The position numbers were made by a program, and so were the translations under genes. From the NCBI GenBank assembly GCA_900545515.1, contig UQZA01000026.1, forward strand, positions 1 through 35,119: a DNA stretch of 35,119 nt. Direction: 5' to 3'. The DNA comes from an uncultured Eubacteriales bacterium. Lineage in GTDB: Bacteria; Bacillota; Clostridia; Oscillospirales; Oscillospiraceae. Position 1 is the first letter of the stretch; every line of letters starts with the position of its first letter. The notes beneath the pieces are model-generated. The model made no database searches. It was not told the DNA's origin and saw only the letters and a list, made by a program, of their open reading frames with translations. Positions 1-7,914 of the stretch are shown here, in pieces.

Positions 1-57
1 ATAGATAATGTTATTCTAGAAATTAGTTGCTCGCATCCATCAGTATCAGAACCTAAG

Positions 58-90
58 GGTAGCTAGCTGGCAGCGGGGAACTGCCCTACC
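58..90. other. interrupted hairpin downstream of cas7
   Basis: GGTAG+GGCAG (58-62, 69-73) can pair with CTGCC+CTACC (81-90), with a 6-base bulge CTAGCT on one side. It lies just past the cas7 stop, where cas4 would normally begin. It has no T-tract on either side, so a terminator role is uncertain. Bases 1-99 show no reading frame resembling a cas4 start. Confidence 0.3.
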
Positions 91-99
91 TGACGAAAG

Positions 100-1035
100 T
101 CACACCATTCGAATGCAAGTAACACCGCTGGGCAGATTGGCCTCATCCACAGAAACGGTATAGTCAGAGTAGCTTCTGGGCGTGGTAACCCCCTCCTTAC
201 GTTGCGCCCTTACGAGATCAAACAGTTTATAGGCAGGTGCGTTCCCCAGCTCAGAATCATGCCGGAACACGATCAAATCCCGCACTGCCATTTTGCCTCT
301 CGCAGCTGAGCGATCCAATTCAAACATATTCAGAATGGCCTCCCACAGCAGTTCCAAATCCGCTTCAGAAAAACCGGTGGTTTTTCTGGCAAGGTTGGCT
401 GAAATAAAGCCCTCTACACGGTACAGGCCATATGGAACGATATATTTTCGTCCTATTTCAGTCTCTTTCTTCTCCGCATCGGCCTCGGTGGTGATGGCAA
501 CGCGGGTAATAGTCACTTCCTGGGGCAAAATGGGATCAACGCTCCGGGCAAAGCTCAACTGAACAGGGCCGCGAACCTGGCCACAATTCAGCGCTCCTTT
601 GACAAAAGTGGTCATCACAGCACCAAAGGTACGGATATCATAGAAATTAGAGCACATAAATGTTCTAAGAAGAACGTCGATATTCTCGTTTCCCTCTTTA
701 ATCTTTGCTCCAATTTTTTTGGCCTTTTCGCCCTTCTCAATTTGAATCTGCTCAAGCTCTTTTCCCACACTGTAAGCATAACCTGCCTCAGCATCGCTGC
801 GATTCAAAGGAACCCCATCCTTGACGTAGATACGATAGCCTGGTTCCCCTTCTTTTACAGTTTCCACATAGTTGCGGATTTTCCGCTTTAAGCAAACATC
901 GGTCACCAGACCATAGCCAGTTTCCGGATCCATGCGAGGCATATTGCCCGCATCCGGGTCTCCGTTGGGATTTCCATTCTCCACATCAAATAAAACGACA
1001 AATTCATAGCGGTTTTTAATTGCTCCCATAATCAT
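100..1035 (-). CDS. cas7c: type I-C CRISPR-associated protein Cas7c (Csd2)
   Basis: This is the backbone subunit of the type I-C Cascade complex; several copies line the crRNA. The 311-residue product matches the Csd2 family in length and opens with the typical strand and glycine-rich loop (FDVENGNPNGDPDAGNMPR, about residues 15-33). A later FVKGALNCGQVRGPVQ segment (about 143-158) precedes an RxxDPI stretch, as in this family. The start ATG overlaps the cas8c stop (ATGA) and follows GGGAGGAGAA; a second in-frame ATG two codons on is equally possible. It is the last gene of the cas5c-cas8c-cas7c operon here. A normal I-C locus continues with cas4-cas1-cas2, but the 99 bases left of the stop hold no start for cas4. 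Family assignment is secure; complex membership is inferred from the operon. Confidence 0.95.
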   Translation of the reverse strand: MIMGAIKNRYEFVVLFDVENGNPNGDPDAGNMPRMDPETGYGLVTDVCLKRKIRNYVETVKEGEPGYRIYVKDGVPLNRSDAEAGYAYSVGKELEQIQIEKGEKAKKIGAKIKEGNENIDVLLRTFMCSNFYDIRTFGAVMTTFVKGALNCGQVRGPVQLSFARSVDPILPQEVTITRVAITTEADAEKKETEIGRKYIVPYGLYRVEGFISANLARKTTGFSEADLELLWEAILNMFELDRSAARGKMAVRDLIVFRHDSELGNAPAYKLFDLVRAQRKEGVTTPRSYSDYTVSVDEANLPSGVTCIRMV

Positions 1036-2756
1036 TTCTCCTCCCTTTTTGTATATAGGAATTCTTTCTGGTGGTAGTAGCCCAGGTCAAACGATCCCTG
1101 CTCCGGCAATGTGAGTCGCAGTGGATAGCTCTCACCCAGCCTGTTTTTCAAATCACCGATCTGCTTCTCACAAGAAATACGTTTCGGGGTTTCCAATTTC
1201 CGCAGATGCTTTTTACATAAATTATCCAGAATTGGGAAAATCATAGCAGGTGTAGCAGCAGCGGAATTAAAATACTTGTTCTTGATTGTAGCATTGATAC
1301 CGGGATTAGCCCACTCTTGCACCCTTTCATAGACTAAGAACAGGCGGCCAAGGGTATACGCGACGTTGGGGCTGTTTTCATTAAGGCTCACAGTTAAAAC
1401 CTCCTCCTTCGGACATCCCTCGTTTAAATTTTTTGAGTAGTAAGCTTTCAAGATTGCTGCCCGGCCAGGGGTAATGTCCCGCTCGGCGCGGATCCGCAAC
1501 ATGGTAGCTTCCAATAAAGATGCTGGATATGCCGTACCAGAGAAGATCGCCCGGGCCGTGGCGCCAGCCATCACCGGGCTAGGTGACTTATCCGTCGCCT
1601 TCAGGTTCACTGTCTCCTTCAGCATATCCCAGAGAGGAACCATCTCAAAGCGACTACTCACAATCTCCATCCTGGAATGATGGTCGTTCACATTCTTCAT
1701 CATATTTCCAAAGGTACTCTGGTAGAAAAAACGGACGGACAGCCGGGCCGCATTCGGAGACAGGCCCAGTATGTAAAACGGGCGGCTGGGATCCAAATTC
1801 AATTCCTCGCAGGGTTCTCCATGGGCCAACTTTTTCATAGCTGCCCTGAGGGTATCGGTGGAAATCTTCTCAGGAAGTTGCTCCCCAAAAAGCGCCGCAG
1901 ATGCGTATTTTTGGTAGACAGGCTCCGCTCCTTCCGCCCAGCAGACGATGGTATCGCCTCCAATACGGTGCACATTGTCTCGGTCTGCCAAGAGATAATT
2001 CAGTGCAGAGGTGTAAGCAAAGGCAGCGTATTTGCCCACCGGGGCATTGAGACTTTGTTCCTTGCCATAGGAGCAGAAAGCAGGCGCATTGAAAGACACA
2101 ATGGCCGCGCCACTGGACTGAGCTCCGGCAACGCCCTTAATGGGGGGATGCACCGACTCCGCCACATCCGGTTTTCCCGTCACCAGGCACTGGGTTTTGA
2201 CTCCTCTGGTCTTGTGATAATGGGCCTCCCAGGCAGCAGCGATGGCGGCATCCTCCTGGGCGAACTGCCCGTTGACTCGAAATACCAGGTTTGCGCCTTT
2301 CATCAGCTCATCCCAATAGAGGCTCAAGGCAGGATGCTGCCTGGCCAGCTCCGGATTCCAGGAATCAAAGTAGGAACATATTGCCCTTGCCACAGAGGAA
2401 TCTACGCCATCCAAAATTTGATGATGCATCTGCCTGCAAGCCTGAAAGCATTCCAGACTCCGTTTCGGCTTTCCTTTCTCATCGACGCCAAGAATATAGC
2501 TGGAATTGTCCCACAGGAAATTGGGCAATATGCCCACCGTTCTCTTAACAGCGGCGGGAAGGCGTATTTCCTGAGGACGCATTACCGTTTTTTTCCCGGA
2601 TTGCACCTCCACAAGGAGGGGAATCACCTGGATCAACTGCCCATCTTCATCCAGACCCAGGGCATAACTAATTTTTGCAGGACCCCAACCAGGCCGGGCG
2701 ATTTCGCCCCGGTCAATCAAATCCTCATATAACTGTGTCAGTGCTTGTAGGATCAC
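1032..2756 (-). CDS. cas8c: type I-C CRISPR-associated protein Cas8c (Csd1)
   Basis: Large subunit of the type I-C effector, expected to recognise the PAM and help open target DNA. The 574-residue product has the family's characteristic N-terminus (MILQALTQLYEDL, then a GW motif and a DxDGQL-like hairpin near residues 35-40) and a typical length. The start is GTG: it sits in GTGA overlapping the cas5c stop and follows AGGAGG seven bases upstream. The four-base overlaps at both ends imply translational coupling of cas5c-cas8c-cas7c. In type I-C systems a small-subunit protein (Cas11c) is produced from an internal start in the 3' part of cas8c; I did not identify a convincing internal ribosome binding site. 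No frameshift or stop interrupts the gene. Its base composition is more AT-rich than the window's central genes. Confidence 0.95.
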   Translation of the reverse strand: MILQALTQLYEDLIDRGEIARPGWGPAKISYALGLDEDGQLIQVIPLLVEVQSGKKTVMRPQEIRLPAAVKRTVGILPNFLWDNSSYILGVDEKGKPKRSLECFQACRQMHHQILDGVDSSVARAICSYFDSWNPELARQHPALSLYWDELMKGANLVFRVNGQFAQEDAAIAAAWEAHYHKTRGVKTQCLVTGKPDVAESVHPPIKGVAGAQSSGAAIVSFNAPAFCSYGKEQSLNAPVGKYAAFAYTSALNYLLADRDNVHRIGGDTIVCWAEGAEPVYQKYASAALFGEQLPEKISTDTLRAAMKKLAHGEPCEELNLDPSRPFYILGLSPNAARLSVRFFYQSTFGNMMKNVNDHHSRMEIVSSRFEMVPLWDMLKETVNLKATDKSPSPVMAGATARAIFSGTAYPASLLEATMLRIRAERDITPGRAAILKAYYSKNLNEGCPKEEVLTVSLNENSPNVAYTLGRLFLVYERVQEWANPGINATIKNKYFNSAAATPAMIFPILDNLCKKHLRKLETPKRISCEKQIGDLKNRLGESYPLRLTLPEQGSFDLGYYHQKEFLYTKREEK

Positions 2757-3415
2757 CTGACCACCTCCTGACGATTGGCCGCAGGAACCTCCAGCACACC
2801 GTCCCGCAGCACCGCCCTGAAAAATTGAGGCTCTATGCTTTCCGGGTTAGAAAAATTAAGGTCCAGCAGCATCCATCCCAAATCCTTTTCCCCTTTCAGC
2901 TCCTCCGGACAGGATGGGATTTCCCTGCAGGCTCTAAAGTGAGCTGGGAACTCTCTGACGCCGAAGCAGGGCTGGTGATAAAACTGTCCCCTCTCCAGGC
3001 GCCGCTTCATGATGTCCTGAAATTTACCGGGGTTGTCTCCCGGTGCCGCCTTCTCTGTCATTGCAAAGTGGGCCTCAATGACATAACGCACATTCCGCAG
3101 CACCATAGCAGCCCGCTGCTGGATGCATTCCGGCGTAGCCAAATAGAGTTCTCCCGTCCCCCTCTCCATAACGGTTTTCACTTTTCGAGCATTAATGGTA
3201 TCCTTCACTTCATTGCGCCGGATGTTCGTAAAGCGAATGGGGGAACATACATAAATCCGATCAATCACCCACCGCATGCCTGGGTGCCAGTAAATGGCCT
3301 CTACCAATCCTCGGGCAGCAGAGGGGGTGATGACGTCATAGCTGACCCGCTCCACCTTCATTTCCGGTCTGGAAAAACAGGCGTAATCTCCCCAGACCTC
3401 TATGGCAACAGACAT
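2753..3415 (-). CDS. cas5c: type I-C CRISPR-associated protein Cas5c (pre-crRNA endonuclease)
   Basis: In type I-C systems Cas5c replaces Cas6: it cuts the repeat in pre-crRNA and caps the 5' handle. The product (220 residues from the chosen start) begins MSVAIEVWGDYACFSRPE, the usual Cas5d/Cas5c opening, has the conserved TPSAARGLVEAIYWHP segment (about residues 29-44), and ends with the GQFYHQPCFGVREFPAHF block typical of the family. A longer frame opens with GTG seven codons upstream, but AAAGGAG lies between that codon and the ATG at 3415, eight bases before the ATG, so the ATG is the start. It is the first gene of a three-gene operon with a promoter at 3608-3636 and a leader of about 186 bases. 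Confidence 0.93.
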   Translation of the reverse strand: MSVAIEVWGDYACFSRPEMKVERVSYDVITPSAARGLVEAIYWHPGMRWVIDRIYVCSPIRFTNIRRNEVKDTINARKVKTVMERGTGELYLATPECIQQRAAMVLRNVRYVIEAHFAMTEKAAPGDNPGKFQDIMKRRLERGQFYHQPCFGVREFPAHFRACREIPSCPEELKGEKDLGWMLLDLNFSNPESIEPQFFRAVLRDGVLEVPAANRQEVVR

Positions 3416-3607
3416 TGGCACGACTCCTTTTCTCACAAAAATAATTGTTTTTACCTGGATTCTGATCTTCCATTTTTCATTTTACAGTAAGGACACAGCA
3501 GAAACAACTTTCCAACCCTTTTTCATCAAAATGAACTGGCGCCTGGAACTCATGTAGAGTTTACAAAGTATGGCACCGATTTCTCCTTTTTTCAGAATTA
3601 TGACAAT

Positions 3608-3636
3608 ATCGTATCACATCCAACCCCAGCTTTCAA
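3608..3636 (-). promoter_or_regulatory. promoter of cas5c-cas8c-cas7c
   Basis: On the minus strand TTGAAA (3631-3636), 17 bases, then TACGAT (3608-3613), with TG one base before the -10 (extended -10). It gives an untranslated leader of roughly 186 bases before cas5c. The cas effector genes can thus be transcribed separately from cas3. I see no CRISPR repeat in the leader. Confidence 0.6.
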
Positions 3637-3682
3637 GTTAAGCAGCAAAAATAAAATGCACTTTAAAGCTGCTACATCTCTG

Positions 3683-5815
3683 TCAGACAAATTCTGCTTT
3701 CCCAGTATCTGCCTGTAGCGACAATCCCTTCTTCTGATCGTAGAGATCTGTGCTGATCAGCACGGCACTGTCCTCATCCAAAGGACGAATATCCCCAGCT
3801 TCCATCAGCGCCCGATAATGCTGATCATAAACATTGACACCATACCGTCCAGCTTTTCGATAAATTGCCATGGTTCCCCCTCCATTTTGTAGGATGGAGC
3901 ACAGTTGCTTCCCCTCTTCCAATGGAATGTATATCGTTTTCGTTGTCTGATCAATCAAGTGAAAATCTCCTGCTACTGTTTCAAACGGCAGGCTACACCC
4001 ACCGATGCCATTTCTCAGATGCTCCACAACACAAGCCTTGTCTAAATGGTCCCCCATCAGCGAACGGTACGCAGAAAAATATCTTTCAATACTTTCCAAA
4101 TCTCCCGGATCTTTCCCTCCGAAAAGGGCCTCCCTGGTGGCGCCAATGCCGGTACGGAACAGCAAGGGTGGAGGTGTTTCCCCTTCAAAATACGTTACGA
4201 TGCTACTTTCAGCAGACCGTCTCCCTTCCCGGTTACATCGCCCGGCTGCCTGCAAAATAGAATCCAGACCGGCAAGTTCCCGATACACCGCCGGGAAATC
4301 AATATCCACGCCCGCCTCAATGAGCGATGTGGATACCACCCGGCACGGGAAGCCGTCTGTCAGTCTCTGGCGAATGGCCATGATAGTTGCCTGGCGGTGG
4401 GCGGGATACATCAGCGTGGATAAATGAAATTTCCCCTCCTCCGGCAGCAGCATATAAATCTCTTGGGCTGCTTTGCGAGTGTTAACAATGCAAAGCACCT
4501 GACTTTGGAGCGACAATTTCTCGGCCAATTCTGCATGAGACAGTTTTCCGCCATTGCAGAATGTAACTCGCCGAAATTTGTCGTGCATATTTGGCATGGC
4601 AGAGCATATTTCTTTTACTTCCATTCCTGGGCAAAACGACTGGATGAGATCCTTCAGGACCGGTTGGGTTGCCGTACATAGGATTGCAGTGGCATTGAAA
4701 TGCGCCACCAGGTTAGAGATAACACCCACACAGGGCTTCAAGTGGACAGTGGGAAGCATTTGCACCTCGTCAAACACAATAACACTGTTGGCAATGTTGT
4801 GGAGCTTCCTGCACTTGGACGGGCGATTGGAATAAAGGGATTCAAAAAACTGCACCGCAGTTGTCACAACTACTGGTCCATCCCAGTTTTCTGCTGCCAG
4901 CCTTTGGAGGCTCTCGGCACCATTCATTTCCGCATCGGAGTCAAAGCTCGCGCCGGAATGATGCTCAATGACATGTTCCTCACCCAGTATTTCACGAAAC
5001 ACCGCTGCATTCTGTTCGATGATCGAGGTGTATGGAATGACATAGATGATCCGCTTCATTTGGTGTTTCACTGCATGCTGCAAAGCAAACGCCAGAGATG
5101 CAACGGTCTTTCCGCCCCCCGTGGGAACCGTCAGGGTATACATTCCCTTGGGGGCGGCGCCTGCTTCCAGGCAAGTAGATAAAATTTCACAGCGGCAGCG
5201 ATTCAACTCATTTTGGGGCGGAAACCAGGGTGCAATATGACACTTCAATTTTTCCAAAAGTGATGGGAGTGTGTCATATCCGTCCCGGCGGACGGTGCCC
5301 TCCGTCATGAACTCTTCCGTATCCAAAAAGTCCGCATCTACCAGGCAGGAGTAGAGCATCCGCACCCAAAGTGATAGCGTATATTCATCATGAAATTTTG
5401 GCATATCACCGGGCATCGGAAGCTGCCCGATCCATTGATAGGCCGGAACTCCACCAGCAAAGCCTTTTTTGAGCCTTCCAACAAATGTCGGTGTGCCCGG
5501 TTGATCTACTTGGATGTTTCCAAAATCCGGAAGCCCGCTGTGGTGTCCGATCACGCAGCAGGCAGCAAATAACTGTTGCAATTTTGTGCATTCCATCGCT
5601 CCAGCAGTGGCATGATCTACCTTATGCCCACCACACAGGCGATTCTGAAACTCCTTCGTGGTTTTCCCAATATCATGAGCCAATCCTACCAACTTGCCAT
5701 GGTCTTCTGCACCAAAGTCCGCCGCAAACGCTGCGCTCCGCCGTCCTGTGCCCTCTAAGTGCTCCTCCACGGTCTGCGTTCGTCCATTCTGTGCCACATG
5801 TGCCAAATATGTCAC
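3683..5815 (-). CDS. cas3: type I-C Cas3 helicase-nuclease
   Basis: Recruited by target-bound Cascade, Cas3 nicks and unwinds foreign DNA. The 710-residue product has an N-terminal HD nuclease domain (H19 in EEHLEG, H47-D48 in LAHDIGK, later IGHHSGLPDF near residue 90). A superfamily 2 helicase follows, with Walker A PTGGGKT, a DEVQ motif II (FDEVQMLP) and a C-terminal helicase half containing VSTSLIEAGVDIDFP and a QAAGRCNREGR motif VI. Length is at the lower end for the family but every domain is present. The start is GTG at 5815, giving the family-typical MTYLAHV opening; AAAGGGG lies about ten bases upstream. It is separated from cas5c by 267 bases and has its own promoter. Confidence 0.95.
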   Translation of the reverse strand: MTYLAHVAQNGRTQTVEEHLEGTGRRSAAFAADFGAEDHGKLVGLAHDIGKTTKEFQNRLCGGHKVDHATAGAMECTKLQQLFAACCVIGHHSGLPDFGNIQVDQPGTPTFVGRLKKGFAGGVPAYQWIGQLPMPGDMPKFHDEYTLSLWVRMLYSCLVDADFLDTEEFMTEGTVRRDGYDTLPSLLEKLKCHIAPWFPPQNELNRCRCEILSTCLEAGAAPKGMYTLTVPTGGGKTVASLAFALQHAVKHQMKRIIYVIPYTSIIEQNAAVFREILGEEHVIEHHSGASFDSDAEMNGAESLQRLAAENWDGPVVVTTAVQFFESLYSNRPSKCRKLHNIANSVIVFDEVQMLPTVHLKPCVGVISNLVAHFNATAILCTATQPVLKDLIQSFCPGMEVKEICSAMPNMHDKFRRVTFCNGGKLSHAELAEKLSLQSQVLCIVNTRKAAQEIYMLLPEEGKFHLSTLMYPAHRQATIMAIRQRLTDGFPCRVVSTSLIEAGVDIDFPAVYRELAGLDSILQAAGRCNREGRRSAESSIVTYFEGETPPPLLFRTGIGATREALFGGKDPGDLESIERYFSAYRSLMGDHLDKACVVEHLRNGIGGCSLPFETVAGDFHLIDQTTKTIYIPLEEGKQLCSILQNGGGTMAIYRKAGRYGVNVYDQHYRALMEAGDIRPLDEDSAVLISTDLYDQKKGLSLQADTGKAEFV

Positions 5816-5848
5816 ACATTGTCATCCCCTTTCTGATCTATGGTTCAA

Positions 5849-5877
5849 ATCTTATCATACTTATCAATTATGTGCAA
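5849..5877 (-). promoter_or_regulatory. promoter of cas3
   Basis: Minus strand TTGCAC (5872-5877), 17-base spacer, TAAGAT (5849-5854). It lies between the spoIVB terminator and the cas3 GTG start, giving a short leader of about 30 bases. Confidence 0.55.
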
Positions 5878-5889
5878 CGCCACAAAGTT

Positions 5890-5914
5890 AAAAAGCGGGG
5901 GACCAGCCCCCGCT
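5890..5914 (-). terminator. rho-independent terminator after spoIVB
   Basis: Stem AGCGGGGG/CCCCCGCT (5894-5901 with 5907-5914), 5-base loop, then TTTT on the minus strand. It lies just past the spoIVB stop and insulates the cas3 promoter from read-through. Confidence 0.85.
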
Positions 5915-5919
5915 CTGCG

Positions 5920-6888
5920 CTATGCTGCAGCGTCCAGCATATTTTGAATAAAAATTCCATAACCTGTCGTGGGGTCATTGACTAACACATGGGTAACCGC
6001 CCCAATCAGTCTGCCATCTTGTATGATGGGCGACCCACTCATCCCCTGGACAATTCCCCCCGTTGCCTCCAGCAACGCCGGATCGGTCACATGGAGCAGC
6101 AGATTCCGGCCGCAGGCCTTTTCCCCCGGATAGAGCTTTAAAATCTCCACAGAATACTCCCGTACCTCTGTTCCGGAAATGTTAGACAAAATTGCTGCCG
6201 TTCCCGTATGAATCTCCGGGGTTTCCGCAACTGGCAGAGGAATTCCGCTCCATCCTGCTGCTGCCGTGCCAAAAACCCCGCAGCGGGTATTTTTTTCCAG
6301 TTCCCCCAACACCGCGTCCTTTTGAAACGCACCCTGAAGCTGCCCCGGCGCTCCGGCGCGGCCCTTCTTTACAGAGACCACCTCCGCTTCCAATGCGGTG
6401 CCGGCTTCCAACGGGAGCAGATTTCCACGGGGGTCGCTGACACCGTGTCCCAGGGCGCCAAAGGCGCCGGACTCCGGGTCATAGTAGGTGACGGTTCCCA
6501 CACCAGCAATGCCCTCTCTCACATAAATGCCCAAGCGCTTTCGGCCGTCCTGCTCCACGGGTGTGACAGTCAGGTTCCGTTCCTCTCCGTCCCGCAACAC
6601 CGTAAGCACCAGACGGTCCTTGCTCCGGTCCACAGCTGCCTGCAGGGAGGCCGCGTCATCCACCGGCTGGCCATCTGCTTTGATGATGATGTCTCCTACC
6701 TGCATGCCTGCATCCCGGGCATTGCCACCCAGGTCAGGGTCCAGCTCAGCAACAGCCAAGCCCGCTGCCTCCAGCTCCAATCCCACCGCCCGGCCCACGG
6801 GAATGAGTACATCCGCAGCCCAAACCGGCACGCTGAGCAGGACCCATAAAAGCGCCGCCAGGGCGGCGCGAAAACCAAATTTTTTCAT
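5920..6888 (-). CDS. spoIVB: SpoIVB-type sporulation serine peptidase (S55 family)
   Basis: SpoIVB is made in the forespore, crosses into the intermembrane space and cleaves SpoIVFA, triggering pro-sigmaK processing in the mother cell. Visible here: an N-terminal signal segment (MKKFGFRAALAALLW... ending VWAAD), a PDZ domain at about residues 35-115 (ARDAGMQVGDIIIKADG), and an S55 peptidase domain with GALGHGVSD (catalytic His) and GIVQGMSGSPI (catalytic Ser). At 322 residues it is shorter than Bacillus SpoIVB because the N-terminal part is reduced. Upstream in-frame codons exist, but GGTGGAG sits just before the ATGATG pair, so the start is 6888 or 6891. CATATTA on the minus strand (6929-6935) resembles a sigmaF/sigmaG -10 element, without a well-placed -35. 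spo0A, its common neighbour, is absent; cas3 follows instead. Confidence 0.92.
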   Translation of the reverse strand: MKKFGFRAALAALLWVLLSVPVWAADVLIPVGRAVGLELEAAGLAVAELDPDLGGNARDAGMQVGDIIIKADGQPVDDAASLQAAVDRSKDRLVLTVLRDGEERNLTVTPVEQDGRKRLGIYVREGIAGVGTVTYYDPESGAFGALGHGVSDPRGNLLPLEAGTALEAEVVSVKKGRAGAPGQLQGAFQKDAVLGELEKNTRCGVFGTAAAGWSGIPLPVAETPEIHTGTAAILSNISGTEVREYSVEILKLYPGEKACGRNLLLHVTDPALLEATGGIVQGMSGSPIIQDGRLIGAVTHVLVNDPTTGYGIFIQNMLDAAA

Positions 6889-7004
6889 CATTTCTCCACC
6901 CTTTCCTTGCGTTTGCGTCCGCAATATCTAATATGTCGAAAAGTAGGCGATTCAGTCGGTGGGCAGACTAGAAAAAACATGCTCCTTTTCCTGAACCTCT
7001 GAAG

Positions 7005-7032
7005 AAAAACGCCGCCGGCGTGAACCGGCGGC
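7005..7032 (-). terminator. terminator after the DUF2461 gene
   Basis: Perfect stem GCCGCCGG/CCGGCGGC (7011-7018 with 7025-7032), loop of 6, followed on the minus strand by GTTTTTC. It lies about 45 bases past the gene's stop. Confidence 0.8.
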
Positions 7033-7076
7033 GGCAAAAATCCCAGAAGCAGGAAGTCTTGAAAAAAATTGTTAAA

Positions 7077-7727
7077 TTATACATCCGTCAGCTGATAAAA
7101 ATAGTTGCTGACCGGTAGCCACGATTCCAGCGTCTGCCCCACCTGGTCGGCCAGCGCCGGAGAAAACAGGGCCGGCCCTGCCGGTACCTCCGCAATAGCC
7201 TCCAGATCGCCCTTCCAGCTGAAATAGGGCGCCAGGGCAGCATCCGGGCAGGGCTTCGGGCGCTTATATGGCTGGGCCGTCAACCCCAGGCCGGAGGCGG
7301 ACTGGGCCCGCTCCAGTAGCTCCGGGAAATAGCCAGGCCGGGCCGCCACATCCCGCCGGAACCGCTCCATGGCCTCCGGGCGGGGCTGCCACAGAAGGAA
7401 CCCATAGCTGCCGCCCTCCGGGCGAAGCTCAAAAAAGAGGGCCGGATGCTGGCTCCACATATCCACCTGGCGGCGGATGCAGATCCACAGACTTTCCTTG
7501 TACGGTGTGGCCGGGTGCATTCTCGCGTCCCGGTAAATTCTGGAAACCTTCAGCTCCAAGCCCGGAACCTCCTGAAAGGGCCAAAAAATCGCCTCCCCCA
7601 AGGCCTTCATAGGCTCGTACAGGTATTGCATATAGTCGTTTTTATGAGCCAGAAACCAGGAGCGTTCGTTGTTCATCCGAATGCCCCAGAGAAAATCCAT
7701 GGTCTCTGGTGAAAATCCACGAAACAT
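7077..7727 (-). CDS. DUF2461 family protein
   Basis: The 216-residue protein belongs to the DUF2461 (TIGR02453-like) family, whose biochemical role is unknown. Recognisable features are the opening FRGFSPETMDFLWGIRMNN with the family's N-N-R/S-W-F segment (NNERSWFLAHKNDY, about residues 18-31), an R-I-Y-R-D-x-R motif near residue 63 (SRIYRDARM) and a Y-K central motif (TPYKESLW). Length is usual for the family. ATG 7727 follows GGAG with six-base spacing. It is transcribed alone from a good promoter (7781-7809), back to back with the acyltransferase promoter, and closes with its own terminator. No neighbour suggests a pathway. Confidence 0.85.
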   Translation of the reverse strand: MFRGFSPETMDFLWGIRMNNERSWFLAHKNDYMQYLYEPMKALGEAIFWPFQEVPGLELKVSRIYRDARMHPATPYKESLWICIRRQVDMWSQHPALFFELRPEGGSYGFLLWQPRPEAMERFRRDVAARPGYFPELLERAQSASGLGLTAQPYKRPKPCPDAALAPYFSWKGDLEAIAEVPAGPALFSPALADQVGQTLESWLPVSNYFYQLTDV

Positions 7728-7780
7728 GGTATCTCCATTCCGCCCTGCTTCCAGGGCTTAGCACGTATTTTCTAATGTGG

Positions 7781-7809
7781 ATTATAGTGTTTTTTGCCGG
7801 AAAAAGCAA
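7781..7809 (-). promoter_or_regulatory. promoter of the DUF2461 gene
   Basis: Minus strand TTGCTT (7804-7809), 17-base spacer, perfect TATAAT (7781-7786). Divergent from the promoter at 7833-7861, leaving only about 23 bases between the two -35 boxes. Confidence 0.75.
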
Positions 7810-7832
7810 GCCGTTCTTCTGTACTGGCGTGC

Positions 7833-7861
7833 TTTTCATTTGCGGACAAATGTGATATAAT
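7833..7861 (+). promoter_or_regulatory. promoter of the acyltransferase gene pair
   Basis: TTTTCA (7833-7838), 17-base spacer, TATAAT (7856-7861) with an extended -10 TG (ATGTGATATAAT). A strong AAGGGAGG ribosome binding site follows before the ATG at 7915. Confidence 0.75.
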
Positions 7862-7914
7862 GGCCCCTAAGCAAACGGTCGGTTGCATCATTTCCATGCC
7901 AAGGGAGGACCTCT

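Noticed and set aside
1..99. Expected start of cas4 downstream of cas7c
   Set aside because: No frame with a start codon and Cas4-like residues exists; the only minus-strand ATG leads to a stop after five codons.
1677..2732. 351-residue plus-strand open frame
   Set aside because: It is fully inside cas8c on the other strand; no ribosome site and no family features.
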